Source: JAAYCI01 sp031548875 (GTDB lineage: Bacteria; Bacillota; Clostridia; Oscillospirales; Ruminococcaceae). From it: a DNA stretch of 64,000 bases. A program made the translations under genes and the position numbers. Under the pieces are notes generated by a model. That model ran no database searches, had not been told where the DNA came from, and saw nothing but the letters and a program-made list of their open reading frames with translations. Of the stretch, positions 1 through 8,641 are shown piece after piece. Within the stretch, counting starts at the first letter, position 1. Every line of letters starts with the position of its first letter. Where the stretch lies: NCBI GenBank assembly GCA_031548875.1, contig JAVBQQ010000015.1, forward strand, positions 9,337 through 73,336. The letters run 5' to 3'.

Positions 1-326
1 TTATGATGTTTATTATGATTCCTGTTCTGGAATACAAAGATGACCAGCTGACCATCTCCTTTCTCGATGAGATGCTGCGCAAGGTCCCCGTCGCGCGGAA
101 GATCATCTTTGTTTTTCGGGGGCTCGTCACTATTTTCTTTTATGTCCTGCTCGTAAAAGCCGGCTTCAGCGTAGTCGCACGGAACTTCGAAATCGTCTCC
201 GCCACGCCCATTCTGCACATACCCTACGGATGGCTGTACACCATCGAAACCGGCGCTTTCATCCTGGTCATTGTCTATTGGGCCTTCCACTTCTTTTTGA
301 AGGATTGGGGGGACAAGAAAAAATGA
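1..326 (+). CDS. TRAP transporter small permease (DctQ-like), 5' end outside window
   Basis: This is the C-terminal part of the small membrane subunit of a tripartite ATP-independent periplasmic (TRAP) carboxylate transporter. About 107 residues are visible, against roughly 160 for complete DctQ proteins, and the frame is open to the left edge, so the gene starts outside the window. Two hydrophobic segments are visible, with the HIPYGWLY stretch before the last helix and a KKK tail, as expected of the second half of DctQ. Its stop codon overlaps the start of the large permease gene (ATGA), so the two are translationally coupled. The solute-binding DctP gene is not in view and is presumably upstream. 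Family assignment rests on this fragment plus the neighbouring DctM. Confidence 0.8.
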   Translation, partial: MMFIMIPVLEYKDDQLTISFLDEMLRKVPVARKIIFVFRGLVTIFFYVLLVKAGFSVVARNFEIVSATPILHIPYGWLYTIETGAFILVIVYWAFHFFLKDWGDKKK

Positions 327-1621
327 ACCTGGCAGCTATTCTGATTCCCGCCGCCTTGATTCTTGTCGTGCTGGCGGTGCTCAACGTACCCATCTATCTG
401 GCCATTCTCGGCTCTACAGTGTATCTCGCCGTCTTTGTTGTCCACGTACCCATCGAAGGGATCTTCACCGGGATATTCGACAACATCTCAAAAACCAGCT
501 TTTTAAGCGTCCCCTTCTTTGTCCTCACAGGCGCCATCATTCAATCCAGTTCCTTGGGCAGACGCCTTATCAATCTTTTCATGGTCCTGTTGCGCACAAC
601 TACGTTTGGGTTGTCCGTCGCCTGCCTTTTTGCAAATGCGGTGTTCGGAGCAATCTCGGGTTCCTCGCCGGCGGCCGTCGCCACATTCGGGAAAATCGTG
701 TACGAGCCCCTGGCAAAAGCCCAAGGCCCGCGGCTGTCCACAGGCATCATCACCTCCTCCGGCGCGCTCAGCACCATCATACCGCCAAGCATAACCCTCA
801 TCATATACGGCATCGCCACAGAATCCTCTGTCTCAAAGCTTTTTATGAGCGGCATCCTGCCGGGCATCATACTTGTCGTCATCGTGGCGGGCTATCTTGT
901 GTATCGCTGCAACAAAAACGCACGGCTGGGCCTTTTTGATTCCAAACCACAGCCAAGGGCTTCCCTGCGAGAGGTGGGCGAGGCTTTTGTTCAGGCAATA
1001 CCCGTTTTGATCCTGCCCGTGCTGATTTTGGGGGGCATCTATTCGGGCATTTTTACCCCCACCGAGGCCGGTGCCGTAGCCGCTATCTATTCGGCCATTG
1101 CTGCCATCTTCCTTTTGCACGATGTCAAGTTCAAGCAGATCCCTGGCTTTTTGTTCGATGCCTGCCGCATTGTGGGCCAGGTTTTCCTGTTGATGGCCAT
1201 CAGCACCTGCTTTGCCCAGATGGCCACCATGGCCCAACTGCCCCAGATGATCACAGGCAGCTTCGGCGATTTCAACCGCATCACCTTCTTGCTGATGCTC
1301 AATATCCTGCTTCTCATCGTGGGCTGTTTCTTCGACCCCAGCGCGGCTGTCCTCATTCTCGCCCCGCTGCTCCTGCCCACAGCCACAGCCCTTGGCATCA
1401 ACCCCATCCACCTGGGCATCGTTTTCACCATAAACCTGTCCATCGGCATGTTCACGCCACCTTTTGGCTACAATATATTCATCGCCCAAAGTGTGCTCAA
1501 AAAACCAATTGGTGAGGTGGCAAGGGCGGTGGCTCCTTTCATTGTGCTTTATATCATCGGGCTTTTTATCATCACCTATATCCCGCAGATATCGCTGTTG
1601 TTGCCCAATATATTATCCTAG
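323..1621 (+). CDS. TRAP transporter large permease (DctM family)
   Basis: Large integral membrane subunit that carries out Na+-coupled uptake of an organic acid delivered by the DctP binding protein. The 432-residue product is typical in length for DctM and is almost entirely hydrophobic, with 11 or more probable membrane segments. Family-typical stretches are visible, including the SGSSPAAVATFG region, the IIPPSITLIIYG loop and the FTPPFGYN motif near the C-terminus. The start was placed at the ATG overlapping the DctQ stop rather than further upstream, because the protein then begins with the first helix and the ATGA overlap is normal for this pair. The following amidohydrolase and SDR genes suggest the substrate is a small organic acid that is then degraded; its identity cannot be read from the sequence. 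Confidence 0.93.
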   Translation: MNLAAILIPAALILVVLAVLNVPIYLAILGSTVYLAVFVVHVPIEGIFTGIFDNISKTSFLSVPFFVLTGAIIQSSSLGRRLINLFMVLLRTTTFGLSVACLFANAVFGAISGSSPAAVATFGKIVYEPLAKAQGPRLSTGIITSSGALSTIIPPSITLIIYGIATESSVSKLFMSGILPGIILVVIVAGYLVYRCNKNARLGLFDSKPQPRASLREVGEAFVQAIPVLILPVLILGGIYSGIFTPTEAGAVAAIYSAIAAIFLLHDVKFKQIPGFLFDACRIVGQVFLLMAISTCFAQMATMAQLPQMITGSFGDFNRITFLLMLNILLLIVGCFFDPSAAVLILAPLLLPTATALGINPIHLGIVFTINLSIGMFTPPFGYNIFIAQSVLKKPIGEVARAVAPFIVLYIIGLFIITYIPQISLLLPNILS

Positions 1622-1686
1622 GCAACCTCGGTTGACCAAAGGGCAAAGGCGCCCTAAAACTGAAACAAATGATGGAGGACGACACC

Positions 1687-2640
1687 ATGGGTACGATTCA
1701 ACCCCGCATAGACGTACATGCGCACTATATACCCGGCCCCTATGCCGAAATGCTGAAACGAAGGGGGATCGATAAACCCGACGGCTTTCCCATGCCGCAG
1801 TGGAGCCTGGAAAGCCAGTTTGAGCATATGGACAGGCTCAATATCCGCTATGCCGGCCTCACCATCTCCTCCCCCCACGCCCACTTCGGCGATGCAAAGG
1901 AATCTATCGAGACCGTCCACGCTTCCAACGAGGAGGGCCTCAGCTTTGCGAAAAAGCATCCCGACAGGTTGGGGCTTTTCGCCACGCTGCCCCTGCCGGA
2001 GGTCAGTGCGGCGGTGGATGAGGTCGAATACGGGGTGGCCGGCGGGGCTTTGGGTTTTGTGCTGCCTACCCACGCCCAGGGTGTTTATATCGGAGATGAG
2101 CGGCTCGACCCAGTATTTGAGGCACTCGACCGGCACGGGGCTGTCGTCTGTCTGCATCCCACCACCCCCTCAGCTGTGCCGCCCAATGTCACAACACAGC
2201 TGCCCAACCCCATGATGGAGTTCTTCTTCGACACCAGCCGGGCCGTGGTCAACCTCATCTTGAATGGCGTAGTGGAACGATACCCGAACATCACGTTCAT
2301 TGTCCCGCACGCCGGCGCGGTCTTGCCCATACTGTCCGACCGTATCGACGCATTTTCCACGGTATTCAGCCCCGAAAAAAAGCCGGATATCTTCGGCAGC
2401 CTGGGAAGATTCTATTACGACCTTGCTGGCATCGTGGAGCCCAAGCAGTTGGAACTGCTTTTTAAAACGACAAGCCTGGACCACCTGTTGTATGGCAGCG
2501 ACGGGCCCCACACAGCCACAAAGCGCGGGCTTGAGTTGGCCGTGATGCTGGACGAATCCGATAAATTGACCGACGCGCAGCGTGCGGCCGTCTATATCGA
2601 TAACGCGAACAAACTTCTTGATTTGCAGGTGAGGGTATAA
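1687..2640 (+). CDS. Amidohydrolase family 2 protein (ACMSD-like decarboxylase/hydrolase)
   Basis: Predicted metal-dependent TIM-barrel enzyme of the amidohydrolase-2 family, which includes aminocarboxymuconate-semialdehyde decarboxylase and related decarboxylases or hydrolases of cyclic and aromatic acids. The N-terminal IDVHAHYIP supplies the HxH metal ligands, FIVPHAGAVLP carries the later histidine, and LLYGSDGPHT carries the conserved aspartate. Length (317 aa) is normal. The start at 1687 was chosen because GGAGG lies 8 bases upstream; ATGs at 1669 and 1672 lack such a site. It lies 65 bases after dctM and before an SDR gene, so it probably acts on the compound imported by the TRAP system. 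The exact reaction is unknown. Confidence 0.85.
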   Translation: MGTIQPRIDVHAHYIPGPYAEMLKRRGIDKPDGFPMPQWSLESQFEHMDRLNIRYAGLTISSPHAHFGDAKESIETVHASNEEGLSFAKKHPDRLGLFATLPLPEVSAAVDEVEYGVAGGALGFVLPTHAQGVYIGDERLDPVFEALDRHGAVVCLHPTTPSAVPPNVTTQLPNPMMEFFFDTSRAVVNLILNGVVERYPNITFIVPHAGAVLPILSDRIDAFSTVFSPEKKPDIFGSLGRFYYDLAGIVEPKQLELLFKTTSLDHLLYGSDGPHTATKRGLELAVMLDESDKLTDAQRAAVYIDNANKLLDLQVRV

Positions 2641-2731
2641 AGTGTCCTGAAAACGAGGGGCAAGCAATGTGCACGCGTCTCTTCTGCGACACCTTTTAAA
2701 AAGTATTCCATATGTAGGAGGAAGCGAAGGA

Positions 2732-3496
2732 ATGGACCTTATTGGCAAGACGATTATTGTTACTGGTGCGGCAGGTGGGCTTGGCCGGGCTTTTGCGCTC
2801 CGCCTTGCTTCCGAGGGCGCCCTTGTGGTTATGGCCGACACTGCGGACTGTACCACCACCGCAGATCAGATACGGCAGACGGGTGGACGCTGCATTGCCA
2901 CAAAAACGGATGTGACAGATGAGGAAAGCGTTCGCGCCATGTGCCGCAAGGCGGCCGGAGAAGCGGGCGGCATAGACGGCATTGTGAACAATGCCGCTAT
3001 TTACGCCAACCTGAAGATGGCGCCTTTCGATGAAATCTCCCCGGATGACTGGGACAGGGTTTTCAACGTGAATGTAAAAGGGGTTTGGATTTGCTGCAAA
3101 GAGGTGTACCCCTTCATGAAGGAACGCGGTGGAGGCTCTATCGTAAACATCTCCTCCGCCTCTATTCTGGAGGGCAACCCGTATTTCGCCCATTATGTGG
3201 CCAGCAAAGGCGCTGTTTGGGCCCTGACCCGGAGTATTGCCCGGAACGTGGGGCAACACAATATCCGCGCAAACACGATCACACCCGGTTACACCATGAC
3301 CGAAGCTTCAAAGGGACTGGCCGGTAGCCCCGAAGCATTCAAGCGGAATTATGACGACAACATCGCGGCGCGCGCCCTGCACCGCGCAATGGAGGCGGAA
3401 GATGTTGTGGGCGCGGCGCTTTTCCTTCTGGGCGACGAAAGCAGGTTTATCACCGGCCAAAACCTGAATGTGGACGGTGGCGCCGTTCATTACTGA
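2732..3496 (+). CDS. SDR family NAD(P)-dependent oxidoreductase
   Basis: Classical short-chain dehydrogenase of 254 residues. Visible motifs are the cofactor loop VTGAAGGLGRA near the N-terminus, NNAAIY, the catalytic serine in SSASILEG and the Y-x3-K pair in YVASKGA. The C-terminal GQNLNVDGG is the usual end of the fold. The start was placed at 2732, with AGGAGG ten bases upstream; the frame is open further upstream but has no such site. It is the last gene of the TRAP/amidohydrolase cluster and would reduce or oxidise a hydroxy or keto intermediate of that pathway. The cofactor preference and substrate cannot be deduced. Confidence 0.9.
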   Translation: MDLIGKTIIVTGAAGGLGRAFALRLASEGALVVMADTADCTTTADQIRQTGGRCIATKTDVTDEESVRAMCRKAAGEAGGIDGIVNNAAIYANLKMAPFDEISPDDWDRVFNVNVKGVWICCKEVYPFMKERGGGSIVNISSASILEGNPYFAHYVASKGAVWALTRSIARNVGQHNIRANTITPGYTMTEASKGLAGSPEAFKRNYDDNIAARALHRAMEAEDVVGAALFLLGDESRFITGQNLNVDGGAVHY

Positions 3497-4096
3497 CAAA
3501 CTGCTTTCGGTACTTCATATCTCCACGTCAGCCGCCGTCGAATCTTTTCCCGCAAGCCTTTTGTATGAGCGTTGCCACGGTTTGCTTTCTCCTGCTGATT
3601 TTCAGTTGCAGCACATCGGGGCGCGCGTAATGGCCGATGGAGTGGCAACATATTGGGTACGGATGATGATACTACAAAGTGCAAAGGAGAATGCCCTGCC
3701 ATTTTGGCAGGGCATTCTTGCAGGTGCGATATGCGCGTTTGGCGGGTGCTCACTCTCCGCTGTGGTCTGCAAAAAGTGGCAGCTCTGGCGCCAGGGGGGT
3801 GAACAGGATCTGCGCACCAGCTGGCCGGCCAACAAGACGCAGAAGAGAGGGAAGTGGCGCTTTAGCCGCCGATGCCGCTTTCTTTGGGATCGGGTTTATT
3901 CATCCGCTGTTTCACCTCCGCGGTGCTGTTGTATCACAGCATACACACTCGCAGAAGAGAGCAGCCGGAATATTTGTCGAATGGCAACTATTTTGTTGCG
4001 GAATTTACAGAAGCCGTCCAATCGACGGGAAACGCCCGGCGATGCCTGTATGATGAAAATGGGACCGGAAGACAAACAGTGGACAGGAGGATGGGT
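3497..4096. other. Intergenic region with one strong hairpin, no recognisable gene
   Basis: About 600 bases between the SDR gene and the DUF4256 gene. Several open frames cross it on both strands, but none has a ribosome binding site or a product I recognise. It holds a 12-bp hairpin near 3689-3717. An extended -10-like TGTATGAT lies about 40 bases before the next gene. A decayed gene cannot be excluded. Confidence 0.5.
3689..3717 (+). terminator. Strong hairpin, possible terminator of the TRAP/SDR operon
   Basis: Perfect 12-bp inverted repeat GAATGCCCTGCC / GGCAGGGCATTC around a 5-base loop (ATTTT). No real T-tract follows on the plus strand, so termination is uncertain. It is about 190 bases after the SDR stop codon. 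Confidence 0.45.
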
Positions 4097-4663
4097 ATGG
4101 AAAACCGGGCCGGAAGACTGACACAGGCGCAAGGCGGACATCTGCTTGCGGTTTTGCAGGCGCGCTTTGAAAGCAACAGGGGACGCCACGAGGGCCTGGA
4201 ATGGGCCGAGGTGCAGGAAAAGCTGGACGCCAATGCCGAGAAGCTGTGGTCCCTGCACGAGATGGAGCGTACCGGCGGCGAGCCGGACGTCGTGGACGGC
4301 AGAACGCGCCCGACCGGTTTTTTGTTCTGTGACTGCTCCGCCGAGAGCCCGGCCGGCCGCCGGAACCTTTGCTATGACCGCGCGGCCCTGGAAGGCAGGA
4401 AAACGAACAGGCCCGTAAACAGCGCGCTGGATATGGCCGCCGAAATGGGCGTAGAGATGCTGACCGAGGAACAGTACCGGGCGCTGCAGGAGCTGGGGGC
4501 GTTCGATGCCAAAACGTCGAGCTGGGTGGCCACGCCGGACGCGATCCGCAAGCGGGGCGGCGCCCTGTTTTGCGACAGGCGCTACGGCCATGTTTTCACC
4601 TACCACAACGGGGCGGAGTCTTATTATGCGGCGCGGGGTTTTCGGGCTTCCCTGTTGGTTTGA
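4097..4663 (+). CDS. DUF4256 domain-containing protein
   Basis: Conserved protein of unknown function, 188 residues, matching the DUF4256 family along its whole length as I recall it. The recognisable stretches are LLAVLQARFESN, EKLWSLHEMERTGGEPDVV, FCDCSAESPAGRR, LCYDRAALEGRK and the C-terminal YHNGAESYYAARGFR. It is rich in charged residues and has no signal peptide or membrane segment, so it is cytoplasmic. AGGAGG ends 6 bases before the ATG at 4097; an in-frame ATG at 4091 directly abuts that site and is less likely. It stands alone on the plus strand, facing a convergent VOC gene. No biochemical role is established for the family to my knowledge. Confidence 0.88.
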   Translation: MENRAGRLTQAQGGHLLAVLQARFESNRGRHEGLEWAEVQEKLDANAEKLWSLHEMERTGGEPDVVDGRTRPTGFLFCDCSAESPAGRRNLCYDRAALEGRKTNRPVNSALDMAAEMGVEMLTEEQYRALQELGAFDAKTSSWVATPDAIRKRGGALFCDRRYGHVFTYHNGAESYYAARGFRASLLV

Positions 4664-4728
4664 AGAATAGGCAGGAAAAGGTTTGGCGGCCCGGTTTCCC
4701 GTGGCCGCCTGAGGTGTGCAGATGCGTA

Positions 4729-5151
4729 TTAGTAGCCGGTGCCGTCGTCCCACAGCAGCTGCCAGATGATGCCGTACCTGTCGGTGACCATGCCATACAG
4801 CGGGCTGAAAAAGGTCTTGCCCAGCGGCATGTCCACCCGGCCCTGGGCGGAGAGAGCTGCAAAAATGCGCTCCATATCGGCCTTGTTGGCGGTGGTGAGC
4901 GTGGGGGTGATCTGGTTGCCCTTTTGTAAAGGCATCCCTTCGGGCATGTCCATGAACATCACATTGCTGCCGAAGATGGGCACGCAGGCGTACATGATCT
5001 TGTCGCGGTCGGCGGGGGCGGGGTCGCCCTCGCCCGGCGGGACGTCGGCGTAGGTCATCAGGTCCTTCACTTCGCTTTTGAACACGTCGGCGTAAAACGC
5101 CACCGCCTCCCGGCAGTTGCCGTCAAAATTGATGAACAGGTCGAATTTCAT
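4729..5151 (-). CDS. VOC family protein (PhnB-like)
   Basis: Small 140-residue protein of the vicinal oxygen chelate superfamily, PhnB/YjdN branch. It begins MKFDLFINFDGNCREAVAFY, the characteristic first strand and helix of this branch, and ends with DRYGIIWQLLWDD. The PGEGDPAPADRDKIMYACVPI stretch in the middle is also typical. Metal-binding residues are poorly conserved in this branch and the function is usually unknown. The start at 5151 is supported by AAAGGAGG just upstream. It is downstream of the rubrerythrin gene on the same strand, separated by about 70 bases, and may be a separate unit. Confidence 0.85.
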   Translation of the reverse strand: MKFDLFINFDGNCREAVAFYADVFKSEVKDLMTYADVPPGEGDPAPADRDKIMYACVPIFGSNVMFMDMPEGMPLQKGNQITPTLTTANKADMERIFAALSAQGRVDMPLGKTFFSPLYGMVTDRYGIIWQLLWDDGTGY

Positions 5152-5218
5152 GGGGCGCCTCCTTTTGTATGATGGCAATGGGTCCAGTATAGCAGAAACG
5201 CGGGCAGGGGGACAGGGC

Positions 5219-5803
5219 TCAATAGCTTTCGCAGCGCACGCCGAACCAGCCCTGGGGCTTCAGGCAGGTAGGGCACACTTCGGGCGCTGTTTTGCCCGTG
5301 TGCACATAGCCGCAGTGCTCGCACTTCCACTCCACCTCTTCGTCCTTCTGGAAAAGGGTGCCCGCGCGCAGGTTTTCGCGCAGGGTGTTGTAGCGGGCCT
5401 CGTGCCGTACCTCGGCCTTGGCCACGAAGCGGAAGCAGGCGGCGATCTCGGGGAAGCCCTCCTGTTCGGCGATGTCGCCGAAGGTGGGGTAGAGGTGGCT
5501 CCACTCGTCGTGCTCGCCGGCGGCGGCGTAGCCAAGGTTCTGTTCCGTAGTGGCCATGCCCACGGGATAGCCGGCGCTCAAGGGCACCTCCTCGCCGTGG
5601 AAGGTATCGCACAGGTAGCCAAAAAAGCGGCGCGCGTGCGATTCCTCGTTCATGGCAGTCTCGCGGAAAACTTGCGCGATGCGGATGTAGCCCTCCTGCT
5701 CGGCGGCGGCGGCGTAGTAGGTGTAACGGTTGCGGGCCTGGCTTTCGCCCGCGAAGGCCTTGAGCAGGTTCTCGGCCGTTTTGGTTCCACGCAGGTCGTT
5801 CAT
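5219..5803 (-). CDS. Rubrerythrin
   Basis: Non-haem di-iron peroxide reductase of anaerobes, 194 residues. The ferritin-like four-helix domain occupies about residues 1-150, with iron ligands in AFAGESQARNRY, AMNEESHARRF and AKAEVRHEARY. A C-terminal rubredoxin domain follows, with cysteine pairs CEHCGY and CPTC. It reduces H2O2 with electrons from reduced rubredoxin or NAD(P)H-linked partners. The ATG overlaps the stop codon of the upstream oxidoreductase beta gene (ATGA), and GAGAGG lies before it. It is therefore translationally coupled to a ferredoxin-reducing enzyme, which links its expression to the production of low-potential electrons. Confidence 0.95.
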   Translation of the reverse strand: MNDLRGTKTAENLLKAFAGESQARNRYTYYAAAAEQEGYIRIAQVFRETAMNEESHARRFFGYLCDTFHGEEVPLSAGYPVGMATTEQNLGYAAAGEHDEWSHLYPTFGDIAEQEGFPEIAACFRFVAKAEVRHEARYNTLRENLRAGTLFQKDEEVEWKCEHCGYVHTGKTAPEVCPTCLKPQGWFGVRCESY

Positions 5804-6714
5804 CTGTCGATCCTCTCTTTCCGGTTGATATTGGTCTGGGGGCTTGTGCCCCATTGATAGCTTTCCAGCAGCTCCACAAGGGTATCCGGCGGGGGCGCCT
5901 GCCCGACGAGCGGGCCATGGCGGTACAGGTCGCCGTGGGTCTCGTGGTAGGTGGGGCGTCTCATCTCGTACAAAATGCCAATGGGGATCCTATCGCCAAA
6001 TTCCGCCGCCTGGCCCAGGGCGGCTTCGTAGTTTGCGGGGTCATGGCCGTCGTCCAGTGGGTAGACACGCTCGTTGTACCAGGAAAAGGTGTTCACCTTG
6101 TTGAAGCTGACGCAGGGCTGCAGGATATCCACGAGCGCGTAGCCTTCGTGGCGGATGGCCGCGCGCATGACGGCGGCAAGATGCTCTTTGTTGCCGCTGA
6201 ACGCCCTCGCCACGAAGGTGGCCCCGGCGGCCAGAGCAACCAACAGGGGATTGAGCGGCAGGCTCTGGCTGCAGAAGGGAACCGGGGCGTCCAGCGCCGC
6301 GCAGGCTACCGAGGTGGGCGAAGTCTGCCCCTTCGTAAGGCCGTAGATCTGGTTGTCGTGCACGAAATGGGTGATGTCCACATTGCGGCGGATGGTGTGC
6401 AGCCAGTGGTTCCCGCCCTCGCCGTAGCTGTCGCCGTCGCCGGTGTTCACGATGACGGTGAGCGCCTCGTTTGCCATCTTGGCGGCCGTGGCCGCCGGCA
6501 GCGCCCGCCCGTGCAGGCCGGAAAAACCGTTCGCGTTCAGGTACTGGTTCAGCTTGGCCGCCTGGCCGATGCCCCCCACGAGCAGGAGGGTGGCGGGGTC
6601 GAGCGCCAGATCGTCCAACACGGCGGCCAGCGTTTGAAGGATGTCGTGGTTGCCGCAGCCGGGACACCAGGCCGTCTCGGCGGCGGGCGTGAAGCGGGCA
6701 GTGCCTGCGGTCAT
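5800..6714 (-). CDS. 2-oxoacid:ferredoxin oxidoreductase, beta subunit
   Basis: Thiamine-diphosphate subunit of a CoA-dependent 2-oxoacid:ferredoxin oxidoreductase, 304 residues. The CPGCG motif near the N-terminus binds the iron-sulphur cluster or shapes the TPP site, and the TPP/Mg motif is GDGDSYGEGGNH. NQIYGLTKGQTSPTS is highly characteristic of the KorB/OFOR beta family. The start at 6714 follows the alpha subunit stop after one base (TGAGATG) with a G-rich site upstream; the open frame extends further but overlaps the alpha gene. It works with the alpha gene upstream and is followed, overlapping, by rubrerythrin. Whether the substrate is 2-oxoglutarate or another 2-oxoacid is not resolved. 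Confidence 0.93.
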   Translation of the reverse strand: MTAGTARFTPAAETAWCPGCGNHDILQTLAAVLDDLALDPATLLLVGGIGQAAKLNQYLNANGFSGLHGRALPAATAAKMANEALTVIVNTGDGDSYGEGGNHWLHTIRRNVDITHFVHDNQIYGLTKGQTSPTSVACAALDAPVPFCSQSLPLNPLLVALAAGATFVARAFSGNKEHLAAVMRAAIRHEGYALVDILQPCVSFNKVNTFSWYNERVYPLDDGHDPANYEAALGQAAEFGDRIPIGILYEMRRPTYHETHGDLYRHGPLVGQAPPPDTLVELLESYQWGTSPQTNINRKERIDR

Positions 6715-6715
6715 C

Positions 6716-8437
6716 TCATCGCCCCCCTTTAAAGCGCATCTTTTGCACGCCGCGCAGGATGTCGTCCACCGAGAGCTGGCGTCCATCGTACTTGAGCAGT
6801 GAGGCGTCACACTGCACGCCGGCCTCCCGGCGCAGCAGGCCGGCCAGCTGGCCGGTGGCGTTTTGCTCCACGTTTACGATGTAGCGCGCGTCTTTCGCGT
6901 AGTATAGCAGCGTTTTTGTGGGTAGCGGCCACACGTCGCCAAAGCAGAGCGCGCCCACCCGGCGGTCGCCGTCACGGTTCAGGCGGCGCACGGCCTCGGC
7001 CAGTATGGGCGCCGTGCTGCCAAAGCCCACAAGTAGCAACCGGGGCCCGGCCGGGCCGTGGTAGGCTGGCTCCTGCAGTTCGGCGCGCAGCAGGGTCATC
7101 TTGCGCAGCCGCTTGTCCATCTGTGCGGTGCGCACGGCGGCGTCCTCGGTGATGACGCCCGATTCGTCGTGCTCGTCGCTGTCCACCCGCACGGGCGCGG
7201 TGCCGGCGCCGGGCGCGCGCAGCGGGGAGACACCGCTCTTGGTGAGCGCGTAGCGCAGGTAAGCGTCTGCCGTTCCGCCAGGGGCTGAACGGTGGCCCGG
7301 GCTTTTGCCCGCCGCCTTGGCAGCCTTTTTCGCGTTCGGCGGTGGGATGGTGGCCGCGCTGTCGGCCAGGAACTGGTCGCTGAGCAGGATGACCGGCAGC
7401 TGGTACTGCCAGGCCAGGCGGAAGGCCCGGGCCGTCTGGTAGAATGCGTCGGCGTGGTCGCGCAGGGCGATGACCATGCGCGGGAATTCGCCGTGGGAGG
7501 CGTGGATGACGAAGTCGAGGTCGCTCTGCTCGGTGCGCGTGGGCAGGCCGGTGGAGGGGCCGGGGCGCATGATGTCGGCGAAGACGACGGGGAGCTCCGC
7601 CATGCCGGCAAAGCCCAGAGCTTCCACCATAAGCGAGAAGCCCCCGCCCGAGGTGCCGGCCATGGCCCGCGCGCCTGCGTAGGCCGCGCCCAGCGCCATG
7701 TTGGCGGCGGCGATCTCATCCTCCGCCTGCTCTACGGCGACGCGGAAGGTCCCGGCCTGTTTCTGGAAGAAAGCCAGCAGGCTGGTGGCGGGGGACATGG
7801 GGTAGGCGGAATAGAACTGAAGGCCACCGGCGAGGGCGCCCATGGCCATGGCGTCCGCCCCAGTGAGCAGTGCGGTCGGGGCGGGCTTTGCAGCAGCGGA
7901 TTTTTTGGTGCGTTTTGGGGAACTGCCAACGCCCTTTGCAGAGCTGCCGTGCCCCAGGCGTAGCGCGGCGAGGTTGACCTCCAGCAGGGCGGGGGGCAGG
8001 TTTTCGCGCAGTACCTGGGTGGCGGCCCCGGTGCCCATGCCCAGCAGGCCCAGCAGCGCGCCCATGCATACGATTCCCACCGTTTGGGGGTTGCCGGCCT
8101 CCTTGGCCAGCCGGTGCAGCGGCAGCGCATACGCCCCCGGTCGGCTGATGGCGAGCGATTCGTCAAAGAGGGCAAATCCGCCCTTTGCAAGCCGGCCCTC
8201 GTGCAGTGCGAAGGATTCCTCGTTGAAAGCGACGAGGCCGTCCAGCTTTTCGCGGTGGGCGTACACCGGCTTTGTGCCGAAGCGCAGCAGCGCGAAGTTG
8301 TGCCCGCCGCGTATACGGGACATGAAATCCCGCATGGAGAAGAGGTGGTACCCCTCCCGATGCAGCGTTTTTTCCAGCAGGCCGGCCATCGTTTCGATGC
8401 CGTCGCCGGCGGCGCCGCCCACAAGCAAATTTGTCAT
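6716..8437 (-). CDS. 2-oxoacid:ferredoxin oxidoreductase, fused gamma-alpha subunit
   Basis: 573-residue subunit in which the gamma domain (about residues 1-190, beginning LLVGGAAGDGIETMAGLLEK) is fused to the pyrimidine-binding alpha domain (from about residue 215, with FYSAYPMSPATSLL and the EDEIAAANMALGAAYAGARA stretch). The two are joined by a lysine- and serine-rich linker. This KorA-type gamma-alpha fusion is common in Clostridia. With the beta subunit it oxidatively decarboxylates a 2-oxoacid to acyl-CoA, reducing ferredoxin; no separate ferredoxin-like delta subunit is present. The ATG at 8437 has AAAGGA upstream; the longer open frame beyond it runs into the promoter region and was rejected. 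Confidence 0.92.
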   Translation of the reverse strand: MTNLLVGGAAGDGIETMAGLLEKTLHREGYHLFSMRDFMSRIRGGHNFALLRFGTKPVYAHREKLDGLVAFNEESFALHEGRLAKGGFALFDESLAISRPGAYALPLHRLAKEAGNPQTVGIVCMGALLGLLGMGTGAATQVLRENLPPALLEVNLAALRLGHGSSAKGVGSSPKRTKKSAAAKPAPTALLTGADAMAMGALAGGLQFYSAYPMSPATSLLAFFQKQAGTFRVAVEQAEDEIAAANMALGAAYAGARAMAGTSGGGFSLMVEALGFAGMAELPVVFADIMRPGPSTGLPTRTEQSDLDFVIHASHGEFPRMVIALRDHADAFYQTARAFRLAWQYQLPVILLSDQFLADSAATIPPPNAKKAAKAAGKSPGHRSAPGGTADAYLRYALTKSGVSPLRAPGAGTAPVRVDSDEHDESGVITEDAAVRTAQMDKRLRKMTLLRAELQEPAYHGPAGPRLLLVGFGSTAPILAEAVRRLNRDGDRRVGALCFGDVWPLPTKTLLYYAKDARYIVNVEQNATGQLAGLLRREAGVQCDASLLKYDGRQLSVDDILRGVQKMRFKGGR

Positions 8438-8523
8438 GGCAGGTCCTTTCTTTTTGAAATGACAAGACGCAAAGCGGTTTTTGAATTTGCAGGGTGCCGG
8501 GCCCGGGTGACCGGAGCAACCTG

Positions 8524-8551
8524 AGTATAGTATGCCCCAAAACCGGCACAA
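8524..8551 (-). promoter_or_regulatory. Promoter of the oxidoreductase-rubrerythrin operon
   Basis: On the minus strand, TTGTGC and TATACT are separated by 16 bases, about 85 bases before the alpha-subunit start codon. The -10 matches the consensus at five of six positions. Confidence 0.6.
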
Positions 8552-8641
8552 GGCTTGTCGTTTTTTGGCATCTGGCCAGCGCGTGTTTGCGGATGAGGGT
8601 GGACGACGAAGCGAAGAGGCGCCGCAAAAAGAGAAAACGGA

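Noticed and set aside
3468..4121. Extended plus-strand frame running through the 3.5-4.1 kb interval
   Set aside because: It overlaps the SDR gene end in another frame, lacks a start site and shows no family resemblance.
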